Of a DNA stretch of 64,000 bases, positions 41,609-51,098 are shown in pieces; the stretch's first letter is position 1, and every line of letters begins with the position of its first letter. Below the pieces are notes generated by a model. That model did not search any database. It saw only the letters and a list, made by a program, of their open reading frames with translations, and had not been told where the DNA came from. The position numbers were made by a program, and so were the translations under genes. Location: assembly GCF_900176565.1 (NCBI RefSeq), contig NZ_FXEH01000006.1:1612001-1676000 (forward strand), read 5' to 3'. Source of the stretch: Thalassobacillus devorans (GTDB lineage Bacteria > Bacillota > Bacilli > Bacillales > Halobacillaceae).

Positions 41609-42523
41609 TCAATCGCTTTCTATATCATTCACATATCTAGAAAGTACTTTTAGATGTTCATAATCATGGTACAAATCCTTATTTCCTTTTGTTTCATAAG
41701 TTCCCAATGAAAAAGTAACAATATCAAATAATTCCTCAGCTTTTGCTTCATCAATTTTATTTTGATAAAGCATTTTTCTAATAGTATCTCTCCAAAAATT
41801 TATTTCCTTACGGTAATCATATAATTTTGCTTGAATTACTAGCTGTCTCTTTCTAAAATCATCTCGGCTTTTTTGAAAGTCACTCTGGGCTTTTGATAAT
41901 TTGTCCTCTGTATTTTCACTGTCTTCCTTTAATCTATTTATTTCTGATTCTCTTATTTCCAAATGGTCTCTTACCTCATTATATTTCTTATCAGTTTTAT
42001 TAATAAAGTAATAAGCGAAAGCTCCTATTAAAATGGAATATAAAATAGCTGATAAAAATAAATCTTTCACTCGAGAAGCTGCCGGACTTTCTTTTTCAGA
42101 AAGCAAATTGGTATTGATATTATTGCCAGTATTTGTAATATCTATTTCTTCAGATTCAAATCGCTCACTTGAAATAATTGCTAACTGAATTTCTTTATCT
42201 GAAGTTATGTTATTTATAGCTATATCTGTGCCATCTGCATTTCTAACATCGTTATCCAGAACTGATATTTTTAAAGGCGTTTCAGATTTAATTTGTTCTT
42301 TTGTAATATTAATTGGTACCGTAATTCTTAATTCTTCAATATTATCTTTGTATGTAGTTAAGTCTATAGGCAAAATAAACTCATTTTCGTTAATCGCAAT
42401 TGATTTTCCTATATTAGCTTCAGGTGTATCCTCAAAAAAAAGAGTGGCTAACAATGGTGCTACAAATGTAACAAGTCCACCTGCTATTGCATAAAAAATA
42501 GCTTCTACTACTTTGTTCCCCAA
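41609..42523 (-). CDS. Membrane protein with C-terminal coiled coil, unknown function
   Basis: 304 residues from a TTG start at 42523 with AGGGGTGA six bases upstream (the frame runs 15 codons further without RBS). Two membrane segments: about 5-28 (EAIFYAIAGGLVTFVAPLLA) and 155-175 (LFLSAILYSILIGAFAYYF). Between them is an extracytoplasmic domain of about 120 residues with beta-like sequence (FILPIDLTTY, ITVPINITK). After the second segment comes a coiled coil (EIRESEINRLKEDSENTEDK to about 235) and a helical tail. I do not recognise the family. It is the last gene after hsdS, 150 bases away, and may or may not belong to the restriction operon. A membrane sensor or anchor is only a guess. 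Confidence 0.72.
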   Translation of the reverse strand: MGNKVVEAIFYAIAGGLVTFVAPLLATLFFEDTPEANIGKSIAINENEFILPIDLTTYKDNIEELRITVPINITKEQIKSETPLKISVLDNDVRNADGTDIAINNITSDKEIQLAIISSERFESEEIDITNTGNNINTNLLSEKESPAASRVKDLFLSAILYSILIGAFAYYFINKTDKKYNEVRDHLEIRESEINRLKEDSENTEDKLSKAQSDFQKSRDDFRKRQLVIQAKLYDYRKEINFWRDTIRKMLYQNKIDEAKAEELFDIVTFSLGTYETKGNKDLYHDYEHLKVLSRYVNDIESD

Positions 42524-42672
42524 TTTTTTCACCCCTATCAAATTCCTACAAAAGTAATAATAACACAATCAAAAGCACACAATTGCAAAGTAATCCAAAT
42601 TTCACGTATATAAAAATTGACCAACTGCTATAATGCAGAATGGCCAATAAGAATGTTGCTTATATAAAACCC

Positions 42673-44151
42673 TTATTTTACTTGCTCTTGAAGAACTTCT
42701 TTAAGCAGTTCAAATGCGCTTTCTTCAGATGAGTCATTTGTTCCTAATTCACCTTTGAAGGCTTTTTGCAATATAGAATTAGTAACATTATCAATTTGAC
42801 TCTCAACTTCTGATATATATTCTTGTGCTTTCTTTTCCTTTTCAAAATACTTTTCAAGTTCTTTAACTATAACAATTTGTTCTTCAGTTGGTGGTACAGG
42901 CACTAGGATTTTGCTAACTTTCTTCACGCTTAATGTATATAAACCACTTGATGAACTTGCTTGGGTCATCATTTCTTTAATCCCAAAAAAGGAATTTAAA
43001 TAGTGTGAGATAAATAAAGGTTCTATTCCTTCAAGCATACGACTTCTAATTAGGTGGTTTTGATGAACACAATCACTAATTTCTTCATTCCAAATTGCGT
43101 TTCTACCAATCTCTTTTGAACTGCCATTTCCTTCCACTAATAACAAATCACCTTTTTTTAATTTCCATTTTTCTAATTCCGAATCCAATAACTCAAAATA
43201 CTCAATTTTGTCGAGTTTTAGATGCCCTCTATACACATTACCAACTCTTAAATATGGATAATAATTCTCAACAGGTCTTCTCTTTGATGTTTTTTGAATG
43301 CCTCCCTGTATTTCACTAACATTCCCTAAATATGCAACACTCCATGTGCTAGGAACAGGTAATTTATTCAATTCAGATTCTTCTAAATCATAGGGAAGCT
43401 TAGTTTTAGTATTTTGAATTTCAAAATCCTTTATAATACTTTCACCTGTTTTCACATATGGATATTCTTCACGCCACTTTTTAGTTAATTCCCCACGAAA
43501 TGCTTTATCCAAAATGGCTGCTCTACGAAGTTCAAATGTTTCCTTCGCTTCTTCAATTAACTGTTTCGCTTCCTGAACTTTATTTAAAAGACGTTCTGCC
43601 TTTTCAGCGATACGCTTTTGTTCATTTATTGCAGGCAAAGGTACATTTAAGTTCTTTAATCCTTTTGTGTTTATATTTGCTCTAGTTGTCCCTTTGCTGT
43701 TACTTGTGACTTGATTCCAATAAAGTGGACTTTTCATAAATAAGGATAGGTAATTTGCATCTAATGATTTATTTACTTTTAACCTAATTAAATAAGAGGC
43801 GAATACAGATGGCTCAGGATGCTTTATAATTTGACTTTTTCCAACAGACCCCATTCTAGCAACTACAACATCATTATTTTTCAACTTATACCTTTTAAAG
43901 TCTTTATCATTAATATTACAATAAGGGACTTCATCCCAAATAATACCTTCTTCATTTAAATCCGTTATCCTTAAAAAATGTGGCCCTATCTTTTCAAAAG
44001 TAGATTTTTCAGTATATCCATACTGAATTTCATTCAGCAATTTCCCTAACTTACTCCAAATCCAATTTTCAGGTAATTGATACGGTATTTCATCTTTTGA
44101 TAGCAATGCTTCTTCCATTAAATTTTCAATGGTCTTTTTTTTCTTACTCAT
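42673..44151 (-). CDS. hsdS: Type I restriction-modification specificity subunit HsdS
   Basis: Sets the two-part DNA recognition sequence of the type I complex. 492 residues with the usual two target-recognition domains, each beginning with the YQLPENWIWSKLG / NKLPVPSTWSVAYLG signature (residues about 23 and 262) and followed by conserved helical spacers, INEQKRIAEKAERLL and TEEQIVIVKELEKYF. Both halves are complete. Overlaps hsdM by four bases, so the two are coupled. No inverted second hsdS is present, so there is no sign of specificity switching. Confidence 0.95.
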   Translation of the reverse strand: MSKKKKTIENLMEEALLSKDEIPYQLPENWIWSKLGKLLNEIQYGYTEKSTFEKIGPHFLRITDLNEEGIIWDEVPYCNINDKDFKRYKLKNNDVVVARMGSVGKSQIIKHPEPSVFASYLIRLKVNKSLDANYLSLFMKSPLYWNQVTSNSKGTTRANINTKGLKNLNVPLPAINEQKRIAEKAERLLNKVQEAKQLIEEAKETFELRRAAILDKAFRGELTKKWREEYPYVKTGESIIKDFEIQNTKTKLPYDLEESELNKLPVPSTWSVAYLGNVSEIQGGIQKTSKRRPVENYYPYLRVGNVYRGHLKLDKIEYFELLDSELEKWKLKKGDLLLVEGNGSSKEIGRNAIWNEEISDCVHQNHLIRSRMLEGIEPLFISHYLNSFFGIKEMMTQASSSSGLYTLSVKKVSKILVPVPPTEEQIVIVKELEKYFEKEKKAQEYISEVESQIDNVTNSILQKAFKGELGTNDSSEESAFELLKEVLQEQVK

Positions 44152-45578
44152 TTTTTGACCACCTTGTTTTCTTCAACAGTTCTTAGTTCAGTTACCACTT
44201 CATTTAATAAATCCATCGCTTGTTGAAGTTTATTTACAGCATCTCCTGCTGACTCAATAGGGTCTGGCAAATTGTCATAAGATGAAAGTGATTCATCTGC
44301 TATAAGGCCAATATCTAAATTATCATCTTTTTTAGCAATATCTTCTCTAGTGAATCTACCCCAACGTTCATCCGTTACTTTAGAACGGTCTTCTGCTTCA
44401 TATGCCTTCATAAAGTTCTCGAAGTGAGCCAAAGTTAATTTATTACGTTTACCGAATGACTCCATGTTTGTACGGAGGTCATATACCCATACATTTTTAG
44501 TGTTTTCTTTGTCTGTTTTTCCTTTTCTGAAAAACAATACATTAGTCTTTACACCTTGAGCATAAAAGATTCCAGTCGGCAACCGTAAAATGGTATGCAA
44601 GTTACACTTATTCATTAAATCGTTACGAATTTGTGCCCCAATGCCACTCTCAAACAACACATTATCTGGTAACACGACAGCTGCACGAGCATTACCATCA
44701 TCTTTTAGAGCGTTATATATTAACTGCAAGAAATTTAATTGCTTGTTAGAAGTTTCAAACGTTAAATCATCACGAGATACACGTTCTCCACCTCTTTTAG
44801 TTCCGAACGGTGGATTTGTCATAATAACATCAAAGTTCTTTATCCATTTTCCGTTACCTGACAAAGAATCTCCATGTTCCAAACGCCCTTCCATATCATG
44901 GAGTAAAGCATTCATTAATGCAAGACGATGAGTTCCCTGCACGAGTTCCATGCCAGTAAACGCTTCTCTTTTTTGAAACTCTGCTTGTTGTGGGTCTAAG
45001 TCAAAATAATCGTCTGTTTTGTCTTTTAAATAACGGTCAGCTGAAATCATAAAGCCAAATGTTCCAGCTGCTGGGTCATTACACTTTTCGCCAACTTTTG
45101 GGTCTACTAGCTGAACAATCATGTCAATTAAAACACGAGGAGTGAAATACTGTCCTGCCCCTGATTTCGTTTCACTGGCGTTCTTCTCCAGTAAACCTTC
45201 ATATAGGTTACCTAACCCTTCTTCTTTTGCGTTATACCAGTCTAGAGCGTCAATTGATTTAATGATTTTTTCTAAGTTCTTAGGTTCACTTATACTTGTG
45301 GAAGCATCGCTATATATGTAACTTAACTTTTCATTTCCACTACTTCCTAATTCAAGCAATACTAGTTGATAAAACCTCTTCAGCACTACGCCTTCTTTTT
45401 CCAATAGGTCATCCCATCTATATCCTTCTGGAATAACTGATTCAGTCTGTTGCTCTTTCATCATCTTTAAAAACAGCAAATATGTTAACTCTGTAACATA
45501 CTGCTGGTATGTAATACCATCATCTCGAAGTACATTACACAAACTCCATAACTTTTGTACGATTTCTTGGTTGTTCAT
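44148..45578 (-). CDS. hsdM: Type I restriction-modification methyltransferase HsdM
   Basis: N6-adenine DNA methyltransferase that protects the host and is the core of the HsdM2S complex. 476 residues; N-terminal helical domain, then SAM-binding motif I in DPAAGTFGFMISADRYL (about 170), and catalytic motif IV in VIMTNPPFGTKRGG (about 250). The C-terminus is helical and binds HsdS. Preceded by a hairpin and TATAAT, so it may be transcribed independently of hsdR. Confidence 0.96.
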   Translation of the reverse strand: MNNQEIVQKLWSLCNVLRDDGITYQQYVTELTYLLFLKMMKEQQTESVIPEGYRWDDLLEKEGVVLKRFYQLVLLELGSSGNEKLSYIYSDASTSISEPKNLEKIIKSIDALDWYNAKEEGLGNLYEGLLEKNASETKSGAGQYFTPRVLIDMIVQLVDPKVGEKCNDPAAGTFGFMISADRYLKDKTDDYFDLDPQQAEFQKREAFTGMELVQGTHRLALMNALLHDMEGRLEHGDSLSGNGKWIKNFDVIMTNPPFGTKRGGERVSRDDLTFETSNKQLNFLQLIYNALKDDGNARAAVVLPDNVLFESGIGAQIRNDLMNKCNLHTILRLPTGIFYAQGVKTNVLFFRKGKTDKENTKNVWVYDLRTNMESFGKRNKLTLAHFENFMKAYEAEDRSKVTDERWGRFTREDIAKKDDNLDIGLIADESLSSYDNLPDPIESAGDAVNKLQQAMDLLNEVVTELRTVEENKVVKK

Positions 45579-45623
45579 TTTTTTACCCCCAGTATTTTCT
45601 ATGTTATTAATACATTTCTTATT

Positions 45624-45673
45624 TTAGGAACTCTATCATTATAACGTAAAAGTGCCTCGATTAAGAGGCACAA
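45624..45673 (-). promoter_or_regulatory. Hairpin and -10 box between hsdR and hsdM
   Basis: Minus strand GTGCCTC TTAATC GAGGCAC followed by TTTT forms a terminator-like hairpin just after the hsdR stop. A TATAAT follows within ten bases. The arrangement would uncouple hsdM-hsdS from hsdR, letting methylase be made from its own promoter. No good -35 is visible. Confidence 0.55.
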
Positions 45674-45678
45674 AATTT

Positions 45679-48600
45679 TCAGCTAATATACAAGTTATCA
45701 TTGATAGTATTAACAACATCATCAATGTCTTCGCCAAATTCTCGTTTTAATATATTATAGCCTCCACTGCTACGAAAAGGTTCTTCAGAAAAAGCATCCT
45801 GTGGGTTAGGGGCTAAAACTGGAAATTGGATTAACTGCTTTTCTATTCTTTCCAGCCACTTTTTCTGCCTCGGTGTCCAATCATTCATTGAATATACTTT
45901 TTGCATTGCTCTTTTAATACGTGTTTCATGGTCAACCAAGGCCTCACCTAAAGCCACTTGTCGAATGAAACTAATAATATCAGCTGCAATATCTTCATTT
46001 TTTGTATGTTTCCAGGCGGTTTGTAAGTGGGATTGCTTATAACCCTTAGTTTCCAATATTGTAATAAGTTCCCTGAGGTCTTGTCTAGTCAGGTCTTTTG
46101 GACGAGTACAAACTAGATTTAAGGCAGGTATTTCGTTTATGTTTTCTTTAATAAAACTTACAAAGCCATCAATATAATCTTCAGGACGGCTATTTCCTAC
46201 TCCGTAGCCACGCTCTACACCCTTGACTTCGTCTACTTTATTAGAAATGTAACGTTTCTCACCTTTTGGTCGATATGTTTCTATGAACTCAAACAATATA
46301 GAGTGGTTCTGTGCTGCATTAGGTGTGTATTCCTGAACTTCACTCACCCATTCATCAATGCTTTTACCTTCAGATAGTTCCTTGAATTTTTGGTCTGCTT
46401 CTTCATTCAACCTTTGTTTCTTCCGTTGTAATTTTGCTACCAACTGGTTTCTGAAGAATTTTTCTTCTTCATCTGAGGTAGCATGTTCAAAAGATTCACG
46501 TATCTGCTTAATGCTATCATTTTGCTGTTTAACTACTGGCTTCATTTCTGTATAGCTTTTCAGCTTATCGTATATTCCCACAGCATCAAAAATATTAAAA
46601 TGAGTTTTGCCAATATCAGGGCATAACCTAGTAGCCCGTCCTAGCATTTGGTCATAAAGTATACGAGATTGAACACGCCTTAAAAATACAATGTTAGTGA
46701 TTGCAGGGACATCAATTCCAGTTGTAAGTAAATCTACTGTTACCACAATGTTAGGCAATCGCTCATTTTTCAATTTCCTAATAGCATCTTTTGGATGATA
46801 GATGTAGCCAGTTATTTTTACAATAGCGTCATCTTCTATCTCATCACCACGCTTGCTAAACTCTTCCTTCAATATGCGAACGATTAAATCTGCATGTTGG
46901 TCTGTAGCTGCAAATATAAGTGTCTTTTCGTTGCTGGTTGGGTCAATATAATCAGTGAGTTTGCTTAAAACCGCTCTATTGTATGGTTCAGTAATGACTT
47001 TCTTGTTAAATTGCTCTACTTCAAAATGAACAGTGTCTTCCATCTTCTCTAACTGAATTTCAGCGTTATCAACGTCATATACTTCAACTTCTTCGTCTTT
47101 TTCAAAACTAATGCCTGCTTTTGCAAGTTCAGTTTTAAATAAATACGGTGGTTCATGGTCGACTAACCAACCGTCTAAAACTGCTTCACTGTAGGAATAT
47201 TTGTAAATCGGGTCTCCAAAGATTTCAGACGTATGAAGTGCTGGCGTAGCGGTAAGCCCCAAACAAGCAGCATCGAAATAATCAATAACACGTCTATATT
47301 GACTTACATAATCGTTTTGGTCTTTAAATTCCAGTTCTTCTTCTGTCATTTCTCTGTCTACGGTATAACCCCGATGTGCTTCATCCACTATTATAAAGTC
47401 ATATTGCCCTACACTTGGTATATTCTCACCATCGTTATAGAACAACCTTTTAACCATGCCTTGAACAGTTGCAATTTGAACTTTAGTTTCCAGCTCTGGT
47501 TTTATATCCTCAAGCGTTTTAACATCGTATGTGTCTGCAAAGGAATAGCCGTCTATTTTAGTATCAATTAAAGCATCTTCAGTTTGTTGACCTAAAGAAT
47601 TACGGTCAACCAAAAATAGTATTCTTCGACACTTTTTAGATTTGATTAAACGATACATAAGAGCAATTGCTGTCCGAGTTTTCCCTGTGCCTGTCGCCAT
47701 AGCAACTAACATTCTTCGCTGACCTTTTTTTAAGGCATTTTCTGTTGCTAGTACAGCATTTTTTTGGTAATCACGTAAACCGAACTTAGTAATATCTTCT
47801 TCTTCAAGTCGTTTGTTAGCGTCCGTATCATCCTGTTCTAGAAGAAGTTTCAAATCTCCAGGGGAGTGCCAACCTTCCAAAGGTCGAGCGTGTACTAATG
47901 GCTTCCGAGAGTCCCAAAACCAAATTCCTGATTCTTCTTTCAATTGCTGCAAATAGGCCCTGCCATTAGTGGCATATAAAAACGGAACTTTATAGTCCCC
48001 GTGGCTTCCTATTATCTTTTCCTCGTCTATTTGAATCACATTTTTAGCATAGGTTTTGGTTTGGCTTTCTAGATAACCTGGAATGTTCCGTTTCTGTGCT
48101 TTGGCTTCGATTAAGCCAACCAGTTCAAGACCGATGAAAAGAGCGTAATCAACCCTTCCACCTTTTACTTTCCATTCTGCGATAGCCATGTTTCTGTTCT
48201 TTTCAGGTAAAGTTCCTTTAGTGTAGTGGTTCAATAAATTTGAATCTACTTCCCAGCCGGCCAAACTGAGTTTTTCATCAATGATTGAGCGAGTTTCTGC
48301 TTCGGTTAATTGTTGGCGTTGCATAAATCTTCTAGATGCTTTTTTCCGTTCAGCCTTAACTTCGGCATCTTCAGTTTCCGCTTTTCTTCTTATCTCTTCT
48401 AACTCGTTTTTTAATTCCTTTACTTTATCGTCATATTCTTGCTGTAATGCGTCTACATCAATATCACTTTGTTCCTCAGGTTCTATGTAATTTGGAGCTT
48501 CAAAACCCCAGTCACCATACACTTCCATAAACCAAGTTGATAATCGGAAGGCTAGGTTTAAAAGCACTTTCGCTTCTTCAATTTCTCCGTAACCTGCTTC

Positions 48601-48885
48601 GTGAGATGCTTTGTTTCCTTTCAAACGTAGCGTATCAAATATATTATATAATTCAGGCTCTACTAGCCCTTCATTTAGTAGTGTTGTAATACGGTCTACA
48701 TGTCTATTGCGATATGGTTCAGAGATATTTTCTAAAGCCAAAATAAACTTAGACATAGTTTCTCCGAACAGTCTAAGCTTCATTAAAGTTGTATGCGGGT
48801 CTTGGTAGACATTCTTTTCAGCTGCTTCACCTAGGTTAGCAAGTACATCCCATTTTCCACGTAAAAAGGAAAAGTTGCTTTGCAT
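45679..48885 (-). CDS. hsdR: Type I restriction-modification endonuclease subunit HsdR
   Basis: Translocating and cutting subunit. About 1068 residues: N-terminal DUF4145-like region (MQSNFSFLRGKWDVLAN to about 130), coiled segment, HSDR_N nuclease with GRVDYALFIGLELVG and LIEAKAQ (PD-(D/E)XK, about 250-270), SF2 motor with Walker A AMATGTGKTRTA near 398, DEAH box IIVDEAHRG near 500, motif III LTATPAL, and motif VI MLGRATRLCP near 750. Then an EcoEI-type C-terminal domain. I prefer the third in-frame start (48885) for its spacing to GCGGTG; the frame opens at 48894. A minus-strand TATAAT at 48918-48923 is a likely -10 box. Confidence 0.95.
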   Translation of the reverse strand: MQSNFSFLRGKWDVLANLGEAAEKNVYQDPHTTLMKLRLFGETMSKFILALENISEPYRNRHVDRITTLLNEGLVEPELYNIFDTLRLKGNKASHEAGYGEIEEAKVLLNLAFRLSTWFMEVYGDWGFEAPNYIEPEEQSDIDVDALQQEYDDKVKELKNELEEIRRKAETEDAEVKAERKKASRRFMQRQQLTEAETRSIIDEKLSLAGWEVDSNLLNHYTKGTLPEKNRNMAIAEWKVKGGRVDYALFIGLELVGLIEAKAQKRNIPGYLESQTKTYAKNVIQIDEEKIIGSHGDYKVPFLYATNGRAYLQQLKEESGIWFWDSRKPLVHARPLEGWHSPGDLKLLLEQDDTDANKRLEEEDITKFGLRDYQKNAVLATENALKKGQRRMLVAMATGTGKTRTAIALMYRLIKSKKCRRILFLVDRNSLGQQTEDALIDTKIDGYSFADTYDVKTLEDIKPELETKVQIATVQGMVKRLFYNDGENIPSVGQYDFIIVDEAHRGYTVDREMTEEELEFKDQNDYVSQYRRVIDYFDAACLGLTATPALHTSEIFGDPIYKYSYSEAVLDGWLVDHEPPYLFKTELAKAGISFEKDEEVEVYDVDNAEIQLEKMEDTVHFEVEQFNKKVITEPYNRAVLSKLTDYIDPTSNEKTLIFAATDQHADLIVRILKEEFSKRGDEIEDDAIVKITGYIYHPKDAIRKLKNERLPNIVVTVDLLTTGIDVPAITNIVFLRRVQSRILYDQMLGRATRLCPDIGKTHFNIFDAVGIYDKLKSYTEMKPVVKQQNDSIKQIRESFEHATSDEEEKFFRNQLVAKLQRKKQRLNEEADQKFKELSEGKSIDEWVSEVQEYTPNAAQNHSILFEFIETYRPKGEKRYISNKVDEVKGVERGYGVGNSRPEDYIDGFVSFIKENINEIPALNLVCTRPKDLTRQDLRELITILETKGYKQSHLQTAWKHTKNEDIAADIISFIRQVALGEALVDHETRIKRAMQKVYSMNDWTPRQKKWLERIEKQLIQFPVLAPNPQDAFSEEPFRSSGGYNILKREFGEDIDDVVNTINDNLYIS

Positions 48886-49028
48886 TGTCATCACCGCTTT
48901 TAGTAATTTATAAACCTATTATACTAGAAACAGTATATTTTTTACATTATCTTAAAATAAAGTGAATTTTCCATGTTCCAGTTATTACCTTTCCAAATCT
49001 TTTTATATAAAATAAAAAATACTACACT

Positions 49029-49055
49029 CGTGGCTATAGCGAAGAGGTCACACCC
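49029..49055 (+). rRNA. Fragment of a 5S rRNA gene (5' part)
   Basis: The plus strand reads CGTGGCTATAGCGAAGAGGT then CACACCC, which is the conserved 5' part of Firmicute 5S rRNA (helix I end, loop A, helix II). The next bases TGAAAGAG depart from 5S, which would continue GTTCCCAT. So it is a 27-base remnant, not a gene. Outside it, the 479-base gap between hsdR and the DUF6602 gene shows only the hsdR promoter region and AT-rich sequence. Confidence 0.72.
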
Positions 49056-49364
49056 TGAAAGAGAGTCCTAAAAAGTGAATAAAAAAGAAAGCGAACAGAT
49101 GCCATCAACTTTTCCAATATTTAATCAGTAATGCTAATGAAGGGAAGATGTTATGTCTATCTATTTTCATTGCAGTGCAATTTTTGTGGCTCTAACTATT
49201 ATTTCTTGATGTTGTTTTTTTGTGGTTGAGTGTTGGGTTTTTGAAACAAAGGTTATTAAATAGAAGTAATAATATCTATATTTTATTAAGAGGGCATTTT
49301 GTCTTGATTCCACTTTTATGGAAACTTTATTTGACAAACTCTCCTCCCCCTAAGCAAAAACTGT

Positions 49365-50135
49365 TTAAGACTGGTATTTTTGTTTTCTTATCGATAAATC
49401 AGTTATTAATGCGTCCTCTTTACCATTTGGCTTTTTAATAGGATATAAAAACCATGTTTTATCGAGAACCTTTTTTGGGGCTATACTTTCAACTAAATTA
49501 GATATAAAATATGAAAATGCAAGTTCTTGTATATCATAAAAGCTATACACATTATCCACTAATTGCGTCCTTTTTTCTCCACTTTTCCAATACTTTATAA
49601 ATATTTTTTCCCCAAGGCACAAATGGTTAACTGCTCCTTTACTCTCATATAATGATTGTCTTAAGTTTTGGTTTATTTTACTTTTTTGTATCTTAATACC
49701 ACTTTTTTCAAAAGCAAAAATCCCATTAAATTTTGCTTTTGGTACTAAAGCTGCGTTTTCTGTTGCCTTTCTAATAATTGGTATAATATCTCCACTGGAG
49801 ACAGAAGTTTTCACCTCAATTAAAGCTCTTACACTATCTGGTGTCGTTACTATAAAGTCTCCTTCACTAAAAAGTAAAGGATATGAATTATCATAAATTA
49901 TTATATCTATTTGACCCGAACGTTTTACTTCTTTTCTCTTCATGGAGACTATAAAACCAGTACCTAAGCTTAAGTTTCTGGGTAGAAAGCGACTAATTAC
50001 ATTCTTTAGAATAGATTCCTTGTATCTGCCTTCTTCTCCCCAATGAGCATCACCAATTAATTTTCTTACCCTATCTTTTATGGCAATTAACTCCCGTGAT
50101 ATTGTCTTTTGGAACTCTTCTATCTCAGTATTCAT
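49365..50135 (-). CDS. DUF6602-type protein with nuclease-like motif
   Basis: 256 residues from ATG 50135 (MNTEIEEFQK), with AAAGGA nine bases upstream. The segment SGQIDIIIYDNSYPLLF followed about 35 residues later by VRALIEVKTSVSSGDI gives the D...ExK pattern of PD-(D/E)XK nuclease folds. FLPRNLSLGTGFIV precedes it. This resembles the DUF6602 family, found near restriction and other defence genes. It lies upstream of hsdR in the same direction but 479 bases away, so it is probably a separate unit. Catalysis is inferred from motifs only. Confidence 0.68.
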   Translation of the reverse strand: MNTEIEEFQKTISRELIAIKDRVRKLIGDAHWGEEGRYKESILKNVISRFLPRNLSLGTGFIVSMKRKEVKRSGQIDIIIYDNSYPLLFSEGDFIVTTPDSVRALIEVKTSVSSGDIIPIIRKATENAALVPKAKFNGIFAFEKSGIKIQKSKINQNLRQSLYESKGAVNHLCLGEKIFIKYWKSGEKRTQLVDNVYSFYDIQELAFSYFISNLVESIAPKKVLDKTWFLYPIKKPNGKEDALITDLSIRKQKYQS

Positions 50136-50332
50136 AATCAACTTTCCTTTCATAGTTCTTAAACTTAATTATAGTTTATATGCAGGAAAATCACACCATA
50201 TATAGAAAAAGACCACCAAAATTTTAATAGCTCCTTTTTTTCAAATTTTGTGTCGTGTAGATAAGGGGGCACTGGGCTTATATAAGTTTTGAACCCCTTG
50301 AGAATGTGGAAATACACCCCCAATAGCAGCCA

Positions 50333-50363
50333 CATAAAGAAAGAGACCCCTAGGGGAGTCCCT
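50333..50363 (-). terminator. Terminator of the serine recombinase gene
   Basis: Stem GGGACTCC CCTA GGGGTCTC with weak pairs, then TTTCTTTATG on the minus strand, overlapping the recombinase stop. Confidence 0.65.
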
Positions 50364-50926
50364 TATAATTGTTCAGCCTTCAGTTCATTTTTCCTGTAAA
50401 TTAGCGTTCGTTTCTTTATGCCAGTCATTGCTTCAACTTCTTTGTATGTATGATTCTTAAGTAATTCTACTGCGTGTAGTACTTGTTTTTTTGAATATTT
50501 TCTAGGTCTACCTTCTCTAAAATCCTCACGTTGCTTAGCCAATGCTTTACCTTCTTGAGTACGTTCCACAATCATATCACGCTCAAACTCTGCGAATGAA
50601 CTTAGAATATTAAAAATCAGTCTGCCTGTTGGGCTGTTTTCTACTAGCCCCATATTAAGGATGTGAACTTTAACTCCTCTTCCAAATAAAGCCTTAACTG
50701 TTTGAATACCTTCAAGTGCTGACCTTGCAAATCTATCTAGTTTTGTAACGACTAATGTGTCGCCTTCTTGTAGCTCCTCAAGAACCTTATTAAACTCAGC
50801 TCTATCTGTTTTAGTACCTGTGTATTTCTCCTTAAATATAACATCACATCCTTCAGCTTGTAATGCTTGGATTTGAACCTTTAAATCTTGTGCTACTGTT
50901 GAGACCCTTGCATATCCATATTTCAT
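50363..50926 (-). CDS. Serine recombinase, resolvase/invertase family
   Basis: 187-residue site-specific recombinase. N-terminal catalytic domain [18 protein letters not shown] with nucleophile Ser9, [52 protein letters not shown]-terminal helix-turn-helix [10 protein letters not shown] with [20 protein letters not shown]. Length is typical of Tn3-type resolvases and plasmid Bin/Sin proteins. Two adjacent ATG codons follow GAGG; I take the second. Clustered inverted repeats just upstream (50979-51053) are a likely res site. It may resolve multimers or transposon cointegrates. Confidence 0.92.
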   Translation of the reverse strand: MKYGYARVSTVAQDLKVQIQALQAEGCDVIFKEKYTGTKTDRAEFNKVLEELQEGDTLVVTKLDRFARSALEGIQTVKALFGRGVKVHILNMGLVENSPTGRLIFNILSSFAEFERDMIVERTQEGKALAKQREDFREGRPRKYSKKQVLHAVELLKNHTYKEVEAMTGIKKRTLIYRKNELKAEQL

Positions 50927-50978
50927 CATCAATTCCTCACTCTTCACCAGTTATTTGTTGTACTATTTATTACACTAA

Positions 50979-51053
50979 GTTATTGCACCTATTGAAGAAG
51001 AGTATAGCAAGGATGTTAAAAAGGTGCAATAACTTTTAAGTATTTGCACCTTT
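50979..51053. repeat. Inverted repeats upstream of the recombinase (likely res site/operator)
   Basis: GTTATTGCACCT (50979-50990) and AGGTGCAATAAC (51022-51033) are a perfect 12-base inverted repeat with 31 bases between. A third half site, ATTTGCACCTTT, lies at 51042-51053. The block sits 50 bases before the serine recombinase start, the usual place of a res site that also acts as its operator. Confidence 0.65.
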
Positions 51054-51098
51054 CATGCACAATAAAAAAGCCGTTTTCCTCCACTCTATACCCTCTAT

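Noticed and set aside
42673..44151. Phase-variable hsdS by inversion
   Set aside because: Only one hsdS with both recognition domains; no second partial hsdS or long inverted repeats nearby.
49220..49438. 72-codon plus-strand frame beside the DUF6602 gene
   Set aside because: Overlaps the end of the DUF6602 gene, lacks a good RBS and looks like chance in AT-rich DNA.
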